DNA from: Mesocentrotus franciscanus
Lineage: Eukaryota; Echinodermata; Echinoidea; Camarodonta; Strongylocentrotidae
Length of the DNA: 64,000 nucleotides
Reading direction: 5' to 3'
Assembly: GCA_037976565.1 (NCBI GenBank)
Contig: CP137669.1
Location: forward strand, 34,341,613 to 34,405,612
The notes under the pieces are model-generated. The model was not told the DNA's origin and did no database searches. It saw nothing but the letters and a program-made list of their open reading frames with translations. This document shows positions 23,174 to 35,770 of this stretch, piece by piece (within the stretch, counting starts at the first letter, position 1; each line of letters opens with the position of its first letter). A program made the position numbers and the translations under genes.

Positions 23174-23620
23174 GATTGGGTGGCTCTGTTGACACACCAG
23201 ATCAAGGAGATTGCAGATGAAGCTGCCCTTGGCTCATACAATCAAGGTATATTACGTCAAGAATGAGTCTTGACGTGGACCTAAATCTGTTTGGACAAGT
23301 GGAGATACAAAACAGTATGCTGTTTACACTGGAAAGATAACAGATAACTAGCAATTAATGATATCAAAGAGAAGTCAAGTTCTCTCCTGTATCACCAAGC
23401 AAATAAGAAACCTACAGTACAGATGATGTAACACAAAAAGTCAGTCAGAGTCATGGGTTTGGAGAAATTCTTTTTTTCTTAGCGATTCTTTTTGCTGTAA
23501 GGCATTAATTAATGATCAGTTTCTTAAATTTAGTTTGAATGTTATATTAAAGAGGACGCAGATGGTGTTATCTTCTTTCCCTCTCTTCTTTCTAACTTTC
23601 CTTATGTTATTCTTAAGCTA

Positions 23621-24331
23621 CAGTCCCATATACGTCCCGGACCGTCCCGGACCATCCCGGACCCCATCCGGGGTGATCCGGGATTCGGTCCGTGTTGACA
23701 CCGTGTTGGCACCGGGTGGTCCTGGATGGTCCTGGATGGTCCTGGATGGTCCTGGGCGGTCCGGAGTCGACCCGGATGTTTTTGACGGTCAAAAACTGCC
23801 GGGGTGGTCCAGGACGGTCCGGGACAATAGTTTGATCCGGGTTGATCCGTGTAGCCACCGTGCTGGGTCGGGGTCATCCGTAGTGGCGCCGGGGCAGTCC
23901 GTGTTGATCCGTGGCAGTCCGGGAGTGAGTTATTGACCCTGGATCACACCGACGCCCCTACGGATGACCCCGGACCCAGCACGGTGGCTATCCGTGTTGG
24001 CACCGGAGCGTTCCGGGATGATCCGTGTTGGCTCTGTGTTGGCACCGGGATGGTCCGGTGTCATCCGTGTTGGCACCGGGGTGGTCCGGGGTGGTCCGGG
24101 ACGGTCCGTGGCGGCTCCGTGCTGGGTCTGGAATGATCTGTACTGCTGCCGGGCTATGCCCGGACGGTCCGGCGGTCTGTAGTGGTACCGTGTTGGGTCC
24201 GGGAGGCGGTCGGCGGTTGCGATTTTTTGAACAAAACATCCCGGACCATCCCGGATCACCCCAGACCATGGTCCGGGATGGTCCGGAGTGGTCCGTGCTC
24301 GTCCGTGCTGGTTCGGCTTTATATGGGACTG
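23621..24331. mobile_element. MITE with CAGTCCCATATA ends and a GC-rich minisatellite body
   Basis: Ends CAGTCCCATATA and TATATGGGACTG are exact inverted copies. The interior is a tandem array of GGTCC/CCGGG-type units (GGATGGTCCTGG, GTGTTGGCACCGGG), partly in opposite orientation. No matching 8-bp target duplication is evident. Confidence 0.8.
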
Positions 24332-25303
24332 GGGCTTTACCTTTATCCTTCTATCATCTTTTTTTCTTTTTTATTCCTTATGCTAACCTTTGTTTTTATC
24401 CCACCATTATTTTTTTCTTTCTAGCTTTTCCTATTTCTTCGTTTTGTTTTCCTCTCGTCTTCTCTTCCGTTCCCTTTTTGTTCTATCCTTCTTTCAATGT
24501 TTGGGGAAGATTTTTCAAACGAAAATATTTGTTTCTGATTTCATTCACTAGCCATATTAGCTTTATTTATATGCATTCTGCAACCATTATCTTTCCTAAC
24601 GCACTCCTGTAGGCCTATACATTGTGGACATTATACGAAGTTCAATTATCTCAATCTAAAATAAAGACAAATTTGAATGTCATGTTTTTAATATTTTGTG
24701 TGTGTGTGTTATACAGTGCATATTTTAAAAAATGTACCCAATTTTGGTAGCTCCTAATTGAAAAGTCATAACCAATCAATTTCATGATGAAGAGTAACTT
24801 ATTTAATATAGCGTCCTGCCTTTTTGAAAAATAGGAAGGAGGCCCTTTTTTTTTTCTTTTCAAAATAGCCGCTCAGTACATTGTCCAGCCAAAAAAGATA
24901 AGACGCGTCCGGACGCGTATTTTTTTATTTACACGCTAGCAAGGGGAATTTCTCGATTAATTCCAATGAAACCGCTCGCGAAGAGTCTAGACTGGATCGG
25001 AGAGCTCGCTCGTGCTATACTCTAGTGTGAATGTACATCGAGGACAAAGTTTGCTTAACTTTTTCTTGAAACAATTGAATGGTTTAATATGGAACCGTTT
25101 GTATTTCTATTCTTCAAATATTAATATTATTCTGCATCAAATATAAAATATTTGATTTCTACTGTGGTATGTAAAGGCATAAACTTACGTTAATACATAC
25201 AAATGAATTTTTTTAACCAAGAAGGTGCACCATGGTAATAAATTTTAACAAACACATCAACATATTACCTAGACATCTCATCACCATAGCCATTGCATAA
25301 AGA

Positions 25304-25691
25304 TAAAGACCAGTTCCGGTCATGCGATTGCATTGTGAAAGAAACGTTGTGAAATCGATCAGAAAAGGTTGTTCATCTAGCATATAAGTATTGGTGTGTA
25401 CTGCAAGGTTCTGGAATCATCAAAATGATAAGAAATTTGGCCCAGTCTTGGTAAAGTTACAAGCACTGTACACAGAAAGATGTATATGGGACTACGCGAC
25501 CACGTGCGATATCTATTTGGTCCCAATAGATATAATAATTTACCAAATATATCAATTAGTAGGCGGTTTCCGACTTTCCGGCAAAATTTGTATCATCACG
25601 TATTAGTCAAAACATATTCTTTCACATGATTGGTAATGAGAGCTTCCATTTCATTTTTTTGAGAGAGGGGCGTTTCCAAAACTGGTCTTTA
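25304..25691. mobile_element. MITE family F, complete copy
   Basis: Ends TAAAGACCAGTT and AACTGGTCTTTA. Internal CATATAAGTATTGGTGTGTA and TTTGGCCCAGTCTTGGTAA are shared with copies at 41882 and 56153. Confidence 0.82.
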
Positions 25692-25799
25692 CCTCTAATG
25701 ATACATGTAAAATATAGATTGAAGCAATTCTCGTCAATTGGCTGTGTGTGTGTATTGGGTTTTTACAGACGTGTATCAATCAGATTTGATAATTTACGT

Positions 25800-25928
25800 C
25801 TGGGGACCGACCTTTAAACGTCACCATCCGAAAGACATGACTCAGCTTCGAACTTGCGTCCTCGGCTGAATCAGTTTGTAACTTCCAGTGTTAGCTGGAT
25901 TACAGGCGCACGCCACAATGCCTAGTAT
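25800..25928 (-). mobile_element. SINE-like fragment with an SRP-RNA Alu-domain-like stretch
   Basis: Read on the minus strand: GTGGCGTGCGCCTGTAATCC, then AGCTAACACTGGAAG, GGACGCAAGTTCGAAGC, then TCTTTCGGATGGTGACGTT. The first part closely resembles the 7SL/SRP Alu-domain segment GTGGCGCGTGCCTGTAGTCC; the last resembles a module I recall from other animals' SINEs. No S domain follows. Confidence 0.45.
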
Positions 25929-26338
25929 CCTGAGTGTGATTTCTATAATGGATTTTGAGTAATATTTGCATCTACCTGTAGCTGAAGAATAGATACAGTG
26001 CATAAACTGGAATATATGGAGATGTGGAGAAATCAAGTTGGAGCTCAATTGGAAGGAAGTAACGAGGAATATTAAAGCAAGAGAGACTGGGAGATGAGGA
26101 AAGCAAGAAGTTATTGAAATCGAGAGATGACTCGCGAGATAGACTTGCATTAGTTGAGGAATGAATCCTTAATATAATGTTGTCTTGAGAGGAAGTTGAC
26201 GATTTTTTTTCAAATTGGAGATTCGTGTAAGTATTAGAAAAATAGAATTAATGAGAAAGTTATTATTTTTGTTTAATCGAGATCAATACAAGTTATTAGA
26301 TGGGGAATCTCCAACTGGCATTTATGTGTGATGTCACA

Positions 26339-27202
26339 CGTAGGGGACAGTGTGGTAAGATGAGCCAGTGGGCAAGTTGAGCCACCCCTTGTTACTAGGA
26401 AACTGTACAAAGTGAAAACTGGTTTGGGCCCTCAGGACATTAAGGACATCAATTTACATCGCTGGAACTACCTTTGTCACATGGGGGCAGAATGATCAGA
26501 AATTTGTCGTTAATTTGGGGGTTTACACAGTTTTTTGATATTTTCTTACTATTGTAGATATAGAGTGATTATACCTTCCCAATTGGGATCTATCAAAATT
26601 GCTTGTTGTGAATGGATACTATAGATTAAAGTGGATATTTGTGTAAAACCTCTGAGCCTCATTGAACTTTAAAAAAAAATGCTGTGTCAAGTTCGAAATG
26701 GCGTGTGTGGGGTAAGATGGGACTTTCCGTTGGGGCAAGTTGAGCCCTGGCTTAACCATTGTGTGGCTCATAATACCCCTGTTTGAATCATTGTGTACTT
26801 TTAAAACATTTAAGTTAAAAAGGAAGAAATGATGATTGACAGCAATACATGCCTTGATGTACCTGTAATAAGTAGAAGTAGAAGTAGAAGTATAATCATT
26901 TATTATGCATATCAGGAAATTTGGTGTTATTCTAATAATTTCATTTCAGATGCCAAAATGTGCAAGAAATGCCACGGATCAACATACCCCATGACTGGGG
27001 AAAATTAATCCAAATGACATTTTTTTTGTTGGCGGTCCACCAGACACATATAAAATGAGTTGCTTCACAGGTGAATATAGGAAAAGAGAGAACAGTAGTT
27101 GTACTACATTACTGTATTTAACCCATAACTGTAGTACCTATCTATTGGTAGTACGGAGCCAAAATGTAAAAACTGGCTCATCTTACCTCACTTTCCCCTA
27201 CG
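26339..27202. mobile_element. MITE with CGTAGGGGACAGTGTGG ends
   Basis: CGTAGGGGACAGTGTGGTAA with GATGAGCCAGTGGG is mirrored at the right by TGGCTCATCTTACC and TCACTTTCCCCTACG. About 860 bp, non-coding. Confidence 0.8.
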
Positions 27203-27647
27203 CGTAACGCATGTCACACACACAAAAATGAGAAGAAAAGAGAGAATAATGTAAAAGAGAAGAAGATACTGGTAGAGGATGGAGGAAAAGGAGAGAGACA
27301 GAGAGAGGGAGAGAGAGAAAGAAAGAAAGAAAGAAAAAAGGAAGAACATGAAACTTAAATTTACACTTACAGATTACATTTCCGACTGAGTTGGCTCAAC
27401 ATGTGCCAAAGAAGTCTATGGACGGAAGTACAACAATACGAAAACAGAAGTTCTATAAAACAGTCTTTAAGAGAGAAAAAGAGGTTATTTCTAAAATGAA
27501 ATGAAAGGGACTATGTGACTTCCAAGGAGGAAATTATATAGTTATATCGACTGCTACAAGAGGAATGGCTGTTTTTATACGCTCAAGGGAAAGTTGAATC
27601 CCCTGCCATCATTGGGAATAAAGACATGCACGTTAAAGCTTTGTGCA

Positions 27648-28438
27648 CAGGGCGGCGCTCTGGGGGCAAAGGTGTCTCTTTTCCTTTTGATAAATGCCAC
27701 TTTTCCCTTTTTTTATAACAGCCCCTTCCCCTTTTCATAAATACTCCTTTTCACCTCTGATAAATGCCCCTATTAAAATCTGATAGGTGCCCCTTTTCCT
27801 TCGACAGATGCCCATTTTCCTTTCTCATAAGTACCTTTTTCATCTCTGGTGAGTGCCCCTTTTCAGGTTCGAGGTTTATTATGACATGTGCCCCTTTTCT
27901 TTTCTAATAAATGTCCTTTTTCTTTCTGAAAAGTACCCCTTTTCCTTTCTCCATAACATACGCCCCTATAGAGCGACTTAGAGCAACTTTTTCATTTATT
28001 TCCCCCAAAGCTCGCTCGCATTAATAATTGGTATAATTGTGTTACTTAGTTACTTATGAAATGTATTTTCAGTCTTTCATGATTAAATTGTGCTTAAAAC
28101 CCACCAGGATTTGTTGTTGTTTTTCTCATTATAAAACTTTTCGCGCTGCGACGTCACAAATCTTTAAATTTTCTTAATATTCAGACCATCACACCCAACT
28201 GCAAAATATGATTCTTAAACAGTGTATTGGACCATGTAAAGAGAGAAACAAATATTGAAATCATCCCTGATAATGTAATCACAATCATAAAAATGTAGGG
28301 GTATAGGCCTACCAATGTCTAAATATGGTAGAGTTACATTTTGATGTTTCCCTTTGTAGGTGCCCCTTATATTCCAGAAAGTGCCCTTTTTTGATGGTGC
28401 CCCCCCCCTCTATTTTGGAAAATGCTCCACCGCGCCTG
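27648..28438. mobile_element. hAT-like MITE with GTGCCCCTTTT minisatellite, copy 1
   Basis: Ends CAGGGCGGCGCTCTGG and CTCCACCGCGCCTG. Flanks TTTGTGCA and TTTGTGCT look like an 8-bp target duplication (7 of 8), typical of hAT. The body has about a dozen degenerate ATAAGTGCCCCTTTTC units, then a shared non-repeat segment (CAGACCATCACACCCAACTG). Confidence 0.78.
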
Positions 28439-29960
28439 TTTGTGCTTGACCTTTTTTAAAATTTAGCTTTGATTCTACTCATACTCCCGATCGTCTAACA
28501 TCGAGTCAAAAGACTGAAAGTTCCTTTATATTTAACGATATTTGGTTTACGGTTATTATAATACTGAACCTGGCAGCCCGTAGTAGGCCTGAGTCGAAAC
28601 AGTTCCCCGCCCGGTCCCCGACCGTCACGCCGAAACCCGGGTTTGAATATTCGAGTTTCATGTTTTTCAAAATTAAATTTCACAGTGATATTTTGAAATA
28701 AAGAACTAAAAATATGCAATTCACAAACTTATATTTCAATTTAATTAAATAAATATGCTTTAGAAGTAAATGGATATAGTTTCAGTTGATGGTAGGTCTT
28801 TTTATCGCTCTAAAATTGAGGGGAAGGAATCACACTTTGCGGTACCGAGTGCAATCACAAACGGAAGTCAAAATATGACCCACTGAAGACTGAGCAAGTT
28901 ACGAAAGTACCACACACAAGACCAAAATGTTGATTAGACTATTACAATTAAATCATAATACTAATAGGCATTAATTTAATTGTCAAAATATATCCACAAC
29001 ATAATGGTTTACCCTTGATATTATGATGAAGGAAAATAAATTAAAGCTGTTAAAATAACATCGAAGTGCCTTTCGTTCGTTCTAAAAATGCGTGTATAAC
29101 GGCAAGCTGAAGTTAGGAGTCAAGTTTTTCAAGCTTGATATGCCTGTTTACAGCCCTTGCACCGTCATGAATGCAGACGGAAGTCCAAACTGATCGGAAC
29201 AATAAGCATTAAAAAACATCACATAACTCACTTTAAGGGACTACAGCTCAACAAAATTACCGTAAAATAATAATTTGCTTTGACAAATAATACTACCGGT
29301 ATAGATATTCATAATATCTCACAGAAATAATGATATTTCATGAGCTACGTAGTTCAGCTAGCCATCAATTTGAAATGAGACGTAATTGTCATGCAGCGCA
29401 GTAGACTGTAGAGGGCAGCATGCAGCAGAGAGGAAAAAATTATGTATATCATGTTTTTCATTGAAAAAAAATATTTATTAAAAAAAAAAAAAGGAAGAAA
29501 AAAAAGCAGGCGGCCCTCAAAAAGGAAGCGGGCGGGGACGCTAAACATTTCATTTTTTTTTAATGGCCTTGGTTGAACAATAACAAAGATCATGTCACAG
29601 CAGCATTATAAATAAAAAGAAGTGTAAATAAGTATACAATGACCAATATACACTCTGTGATCACAAAACAGAAGAAAATACAAAAGAGGCTTTAAGGAAG
29701 TTGCAAGACTAATGTGTGTCAGAAAAATAATACCGGTAAAGAAAATTTAATGTCCTTAACATGGTGGTCTCCCCCAGGAAGGTAAGGGCTCAAAACTGTT
29801 TTTCACTGATTTTAAAGCTCTAAAGACACTTTTTTTTAATGGCAATAAAATTAAGCTTACCTAGATAGCTCCTGAATGTCTCCAAGATGTGTGAGCATGT
29901 TCTTTTATTTGTGAAGTTCTACACTGCTTATGGTTATAGGAGCATGTGAAGTTACCTGTC

Positions 29961-30095
29961 AGAGAACTTTACATATTATGCACAAGCTCTCACATAGACT
30001 TCCATGTGAGAGCTTGCGCATATCATGTAAGGTTTGCACAAGCTCTCACATGGACTTCCATGTGAGAGCTTGTGCACATTATGTAAAGTTCTCTG
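29961..30095. repeat. Double hairpin within a larger palindrome
   Basis: Outer arms AGAGAACTTTACATATTATG and CATTATGTAAAGTTCTCT enclose two successive hairpins, each with arms like CAAGCTCTCACATGGA / TCCATGTGAGAGCTTG. Confidence 0.93.
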
Positions 30096-30339
30096 CAAAC
30101 ATGATGCATGTACCCATTGTTCTTGATTAAAAGAGGTCAACAGCAATACTTGAGCAACCTTGAACAATCCTTAAATGGCTATATTTTCAGCAGTAATAAA
30201 CAGCTAAATGTTATTACTCAGATCCCATTTGCATTGCAAAATGCTACAGAACATTTCCTAAACATATTTAAAAGCAATAGCATACATGTATAGGCCCTAA
30301 ACATGTAAAGTAATAAAATTAACCTCTCACCAATATACA

Positions 30340-31124
30340 TTAAAGCCCAAGTCCACTCCAAACATAACTTACTTTCAATAAAACCAGAAAAATCAGACAA
30401 ACCAATCAAAAAAAGTTTGAGCAAAATCGGATACCCGGTAACTAATAAGAAAGTTATGAATTTTTAATGACATGAACAACTTTGAAAATCACTACACAAA
30501 TTGGCAACTCACTCATGAGTCTGTGACGTATGGTCCTCACTATCCACTAATTATTTTCTTTATATTGATAATATAAATTTCCTATTTTCACCCTAAGAAT
30601 CTTATTTCTTCACACCAGCATCCAAGTTAGATTGTTAGTAATATGTTTTTGTGTGGATGCACAAATAAAGAGTAATTTTTGTCCAGTTAAATCATGAAAA
30701 ATTGAATTTTGATAAACTATTTATATAAAAATCAATAATTATGAAATACAATATTCAGAAAATAGTATCAATTCTTCAAAATTCATAAAAGTTTTTGGAA
30801 ATGTCATGCATACAATATGATACAAATCATATAACCTGGGCAAAGGCATGGGGAAATCAAGTTTTGGGGGATATAAAGGGAAATTAATGGGATTAAACTA
30901 TATAAAGCAATTGATAAGTTGTGAGGACATGACGTCACAAACTGATAACCATCTTGGCAATTTGTGTTGTGATTCTCATTGTTCCATAGTTTTACATACT
31001 TTTTCAAAAATTCATAACTTTCTTATTAGTTATCCGATTTTGCTCAATTTTTTTTTGATTGGTTTGTCTGATTTTTCTGCTTTTATTGAAAGTCAGTTAT
31101 TTTTGGAGTGGACTTGCCCTTTAA
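30340..31124. mobile_element. TTAA MITE family C with about 125-bp TIRs
   Basis: TTAA at 30340-30343 and 31121-31124. Ends AGCCCAAGTCCACTCC and GGAGTGGACTTGCCCT continue as inverted copies through AACCAATCAAAAAAAG and AAGAAAGTTATGAATTTTT. Confidence 0.88.
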
Positions 31125-31625
31125 AAACACCAATCATCCAAAAGTCACTGCCTATCTCGAATAAATCCTCTCACCTAAATCTCCCACGAAAACTAACAGA
31201 GCACTAAATTAATGCAACTAACTCAGAAGAAGTCCAGTGTAAGTCTGTCTGTTGTATTGTAGGCTGCTATTATAGTCTGCTGTGCAGCATCATTCTGAAC
31301 ATTTTTAAGCAAAGTATATTCAAATGAAATACATGTACCGCAGCTCAGGGGATATAGATATAGACAATGTTTACATTTAGGGATTAAGAATGAGTTCCAA
31401 GTGTAAAGACAGATAACTCTACAATCACAAATTCAACACAATCCCCTCAAAAATGTTCAGCAGTTCAAGTTTTAGCACTGATATAGATCTCTCCTGTTAT
31501 TATATTCAACATTGATATCATTGAAAATGAAAGTTCTGTTTATTTATTCCTCTTTAGTCTTTACACTGAATGATGCCCCATTTGTAATGATTAATGTAAT
31601 CATGGAATGTGCAGTACACCTGAAT

Positions 31626-32460
31626 ATGGGGTCAAGTCGAAAGTGAAATGTTGCAAAACTCATTGTTATTGAGTGATTTCAAGTTTGGTGTTGAAAGCTG
31701 GTGTTGGTGTTGTGAGAACACCAACACCAGCTACAACACCGAACTTGCTGGTGCTGGTGTTGATGAGGTTGACCTCGGAAAATATGACGCATTTCCGGTA
31801 GTCTGTGTCGAGGGCTGGTGTTGAATGTCGTCTGCTGAACCGAGTATTGCGGTTGGTGTTGACGATTTACGTGTAATTTTCCCATTCACCAATACCAGCC
31901 CCTAGGGATTGGGAAATTCATGATTTCAAGTTTGGTGTTGGTGTTGGTGTTGCAGTATACCGCAGGTAACTATGCGTGCATCTGTCACGAATCTCACGAT
32001 CAAGCCAAGGTAAAATCCATTTTCCAGTGAATCCAGTCAAAACAACTGTAAATCATGGGAGCTGTAGATCTATATGTTTTTCAAGAGAAACAATATTTTC
32101 TCTATTCATTTTTGAATATGACATTACATTTGATATTCGATATGATGCAATTCATTGGAATTTCTGAATGGATTATGCTTTTATCACAAGACTTTTCGCC
32201 TGTAGAGTAGGACGTCACTGGGTGTTGAGCTATCGATAACGTGATTGGTATCATCTTTCTAAACTGACCGTCGGTGTTGGAGCTCGGTTCAGCAGCCTTT
32301 CCACGCTCTCAACACCAACACCGACACCGAACACCGTACTTGAACTCACTCATTGTCTATAGACTTTAGTGAATTTTTCATTTGTTTGGACTTCGGATGG
32401 TTTGTGTTTTGAAGAAATATAAATGCATTTTGCAATGTTTCACTTTCAACTTGTCCCCAT
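31626..32460. mobile_element. MITE with a GGTGTT-rich interior
   Basis: Ends ATGGGGTCAAGTCGAAAGTG and CACTTTCAACTTGTCCCCAT are inverted copies extending over GAAATGTTGCAAAA. Inside, GGTGTT/AACACC runs occur in both orientations and form local hairpins (near 31700-31735 and 32300-32335). Confidence 0.82.
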
Positions 32461-33124
32461 TTCTTGTGAAAATGACAGTTCTTACTTGAATTGTGATGAG
32501 ATTACAGTACACTTACTCTTTAGAATATGATTTAGATGAGATCAAGCATTAAATGGGAATACGACAGAAAATTATTGTCAATTTCAAGTGAAATGTTAGG
32601 TAGACCTCTACGACTACGCAGATATGGGGCTCCCCATCCATGCACTGCACTGCACAGCGGCTAACGCGTTAACACTGTGCGAGCCACCGGTTGCGCCTCA
32701 ACTTCTGCGGGCACAACTTGTACACTTTCGCTACCCAAGTAAATATGGGTATAAATATGTCCGACAATGAATGCCCATTATAAACCGATGGAGCCAGGTT
32801 CTTCAATCTGAATTCAATTTACAGATTGAAAGTGGGTCTACCGGTACCCGCAATACGATTTCTCGCATCTGTGGATTTCTAAAGCCTTGACGAAGGTGAT
32901 GGTTTATAATAAATAAATCTTTAATACTCACGATATCGGTCACTGGGCTTGTTTGGGTGGAGATATCATATCAGCATAATCGGTGTAGCTAGTACAGTCG
33001 GTCAGCATGTGTGCATGCACCAAGGAGATATCACAACATGCACAGTGCATGCACACATGTCATCAGTACCGGTACCGTTTACCTACGACTTCGTATTTAT
33101 GTTTTCTAACCGAAAACGTTACTA

Positions 33125-34591
33125 CAGAGGCGGCCCTCCCCCAAAAGTGCCCCCACTTTTTCAAGCACCCGAAAAGTGCCCCTTTTTACATATAGGAAAA
33201 GTGCCCCCTTTTACATAGGAATATAGTGCCCCTTTTACTTTGACAAGTGCCCCTATTAATTAGTAAAAGTGCCCCTTCCACTTTTCAACTCAGATACGTG
33301 CATGCCCCTTTTATTTGGACACGTACGTGCCCCTTTTCCTTCGACAAGTTCCCATTTTTCTTTGCAATAAGTGTCCATTTTCCATTCTCATAAGTGCCCT
33401 TTTTAATCTCTAGTAAGTGCAGCCCCTTTTCAGGTACGAGAAGTGTCTCTTTTCACCGTTTGATAAGTGCCCCCTTCACGGCCTCTGATAATTGCCCTAT
33501 TCAATTCTGAGAGGTGCCTCTTTTACTTTGATAAGTGCCCCATTAAAAAAGAGCCCCTTCCCCTTCTCATATTTAAGTGCCTCTTCTCGGGTAAATGACC
33601 CTTTTCATGCAGGTACGAGAAGTTACTCCTTTTTACTTCAGATAAGTGCCCCCTTCACCTCCGATAAATGCCCCTTTAAAATCTGATCGGTGCCCTTTTT
33701 CTTTCAACTAATGCACATTTTCCTTTATTATAGGTGCCCCTTTTTCATTCACATAAGTGCCCCTTTTCATATCTGGTCATTGCCCCTTTTCAGGTGCGAT
33801 AAGTGCCTCTTTTCACCTCTGATAATTTTCCTTTGAACAATGATACGTGCCCATTTTCGTTTCTAATAAGGTAAGGGACCTATATCCCCTTTTCATAAAT
33901 GCCCCTTTTCATAAATGCCCCTTTTCACCTCTTATAAATGCCCCTTTTCCGTCGACAAATACCCATTTCCTATTCTCATGACTGACTTTTTCATCCCTGG
34001 TGAGTGCCTCTCTTTGAGGGTGTAAGTGCCCTATTTTCACCTCTGATAATTACTCTTTGTACTTACTTGACACATGCTCCTTTTCTTTTCTGATAAGTAT
34101 CCCCTTTTCCTCTCATCATTAAACGCGCCCCTAATTTCAAGCGACTAAGAGCAATTTCCCCCAAAGCTCGCTCGCTACGCTCGCACGCATCTATAGATGA
34201 TATACTTATGTTACCTATCAAAGGCCTTTTAAGTCTTCCGTTATGAGAATATGCTTATATCCCCATCAGGATTGGGTTTTTTCCTCTTTATAAGATGTAA
34301 TTTTTCGCATTGCGACCTCACAAATCTTAAAATGTTTCCTCGCTCGCTTCACTCGCTCGCAAATAAATTTTCAGACCATCACACCCAACTGCAAAGCATG
34401 ATGCTTAAGCAATATCTTGTATGGTGTATAAAGTGAAACAAATATTGAAATCATCCCTGATAATGTAATCACAATGTCTAAAAAATTGTATATTTTCGCT
34501 TTGAGATTTCCCTTTGTAGGTGCCCTTTTTTCTTCTAAAAAGTGCCCCTTTTTCTTGGTGCCCCACTTTGGAAGTCGCTCGGCCGCCCCTG
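33125..34591. mobile_element. hAT-like MITE with GTGCCCCTTTT minisatellite, copy 2
   Basis: Starts CAGAGGCGGCCCTC and ends GAAGTCGCTCGGCCGCCCCT. The same body units as 27648-28438 are expanded to about 30 copies, then the shared segment TCAGACCATCACACCCAACT. No clear target duplication. Confidence 0.75.
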
Positions 34592-35117
34592 CTAGGCTGT
34601 AGGGTCGAAGCATGTGTCGTGGGCGAGGCCGGTGTCTGATTGGGGAATGGCTAGGGGAACGAATCGACTGAAACCACCTTTCCGTCGATACGTAGACCGA
34701 CTATCCTATCCCCCCTTGGCTATAGGCTCAGGCTTCCCGTTAATAAAATGACGTAGATTTTTATTGTTGATGTCGGAGAAATTACATGTTACAAATAACA
34801 TTAGCAAATTGAATATTTCTTCATCTTATAATTAATCTTATTGACAGACCGATTTTTTTTCCGTTCTGAAAATGTACTTCTGATAAACGTATAACCCTCG
34901 TACATAATGTGTTCAGGATATATATGCACAGCACAAGGGTACCTTTACAACTATTTATTAAGGGATCGACAAAAAAGATATTGTCTTGAAAACAGTAAGA
35001 AAATATAGGACAAAAATGTGATAGTTTAATACATTTTTTGTTTTTATTCATGGCGTAATACTCCAGTACCAAATATATAACCAAGCAAAACTCGGAACAG
35101 ATGTAAATTTAATAGGG

Positions 35118-35330
35118 CAGGGGCGGCGGAGCGACTTCCAAAGTGGGTGGGTGCACACCTATAAAAAAGGGCACTTTCTGGAGAAAATAAATGGCACTTA
35201 CAAAGGGAAATCTCAAAACGAAAATATACAATATTTTAGACATTGGTATATACCCCTACATTGTGATTACATTATCAGGGATGATTAAAATGTTACAATT
35301 GTTGTTTCTCTTAATACACCATACAAGCAC
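35118..35330. mobile_element. hAT-like MITE, truncated copy 3 (inverted)
   Basis: Starts CAGGGGCGGCGGAGCGACTT, the inverse of the right end of the 33125 copy, and matches its non-repeat segment (AACGAAAATATACAATATTT). The minisatellite part is missing. Confidence 0.7.
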
Positions 35331-35547
35331 TGTTTATGGCGTAGCCAGGGAGGGCAAAGGGGGGTCATGCCCCCTATTCAGCCCCTAAAAAAATGCAGTA
35401 CCTCATGCTACATGTTGAAATTGTATACATCCCCCAAAAAAAAAAAAAAAAAAAAATATCCTATCGGGTAGTGTATTTCATACTGAAGAAAATGAAACCA
35501 AGATTATTGATTTGGGTTGAGTAGTTTTTCTTCTACTCTTCTTTTAG

Positions 35548-35770
35548 CGGAACGATGTCATTTTCGAAAATTGCCTCGTTCATTAGGGCAAACACTAGCA
35601 GACCAAATTCAGTGTTTGGGGAATTGCGCTCATTGAGCCGTGAAACAATGCCCGCACGATCGAATGCATATTGCCTTTGTACCCTGCTCAATGAGCGCTC
35701 ACAGGGCGCAGTACTGACCCAAATTCCATGGTTTCTGAATCGCGGAATTTCGAAAATGACATTGTTTAGC
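35548..35770. repeat. Short foldback element
   Basis: ATGTCATTTTCGAAAATTGC is mirrored by GGAATTTCGAAAATGACAT. Two opposite open frames of about 87 codons across it are mirror products of the symmetry. Confidence 0.6.

Noticed and set aside
23535..24612. Several overlapping Pro/Gly/Asp-rich open frames on both strands, up to 195 codons
   Set aside because: They all lie across the GGTCCGGG minisatellite, whose unit has no stop codons in several frames.
25842..26150. 102-codon open frame whose translation looks Alu-like
   Set aside because: Not a gene; its end is the translated SRP/SINE-like fragment, reported separately.
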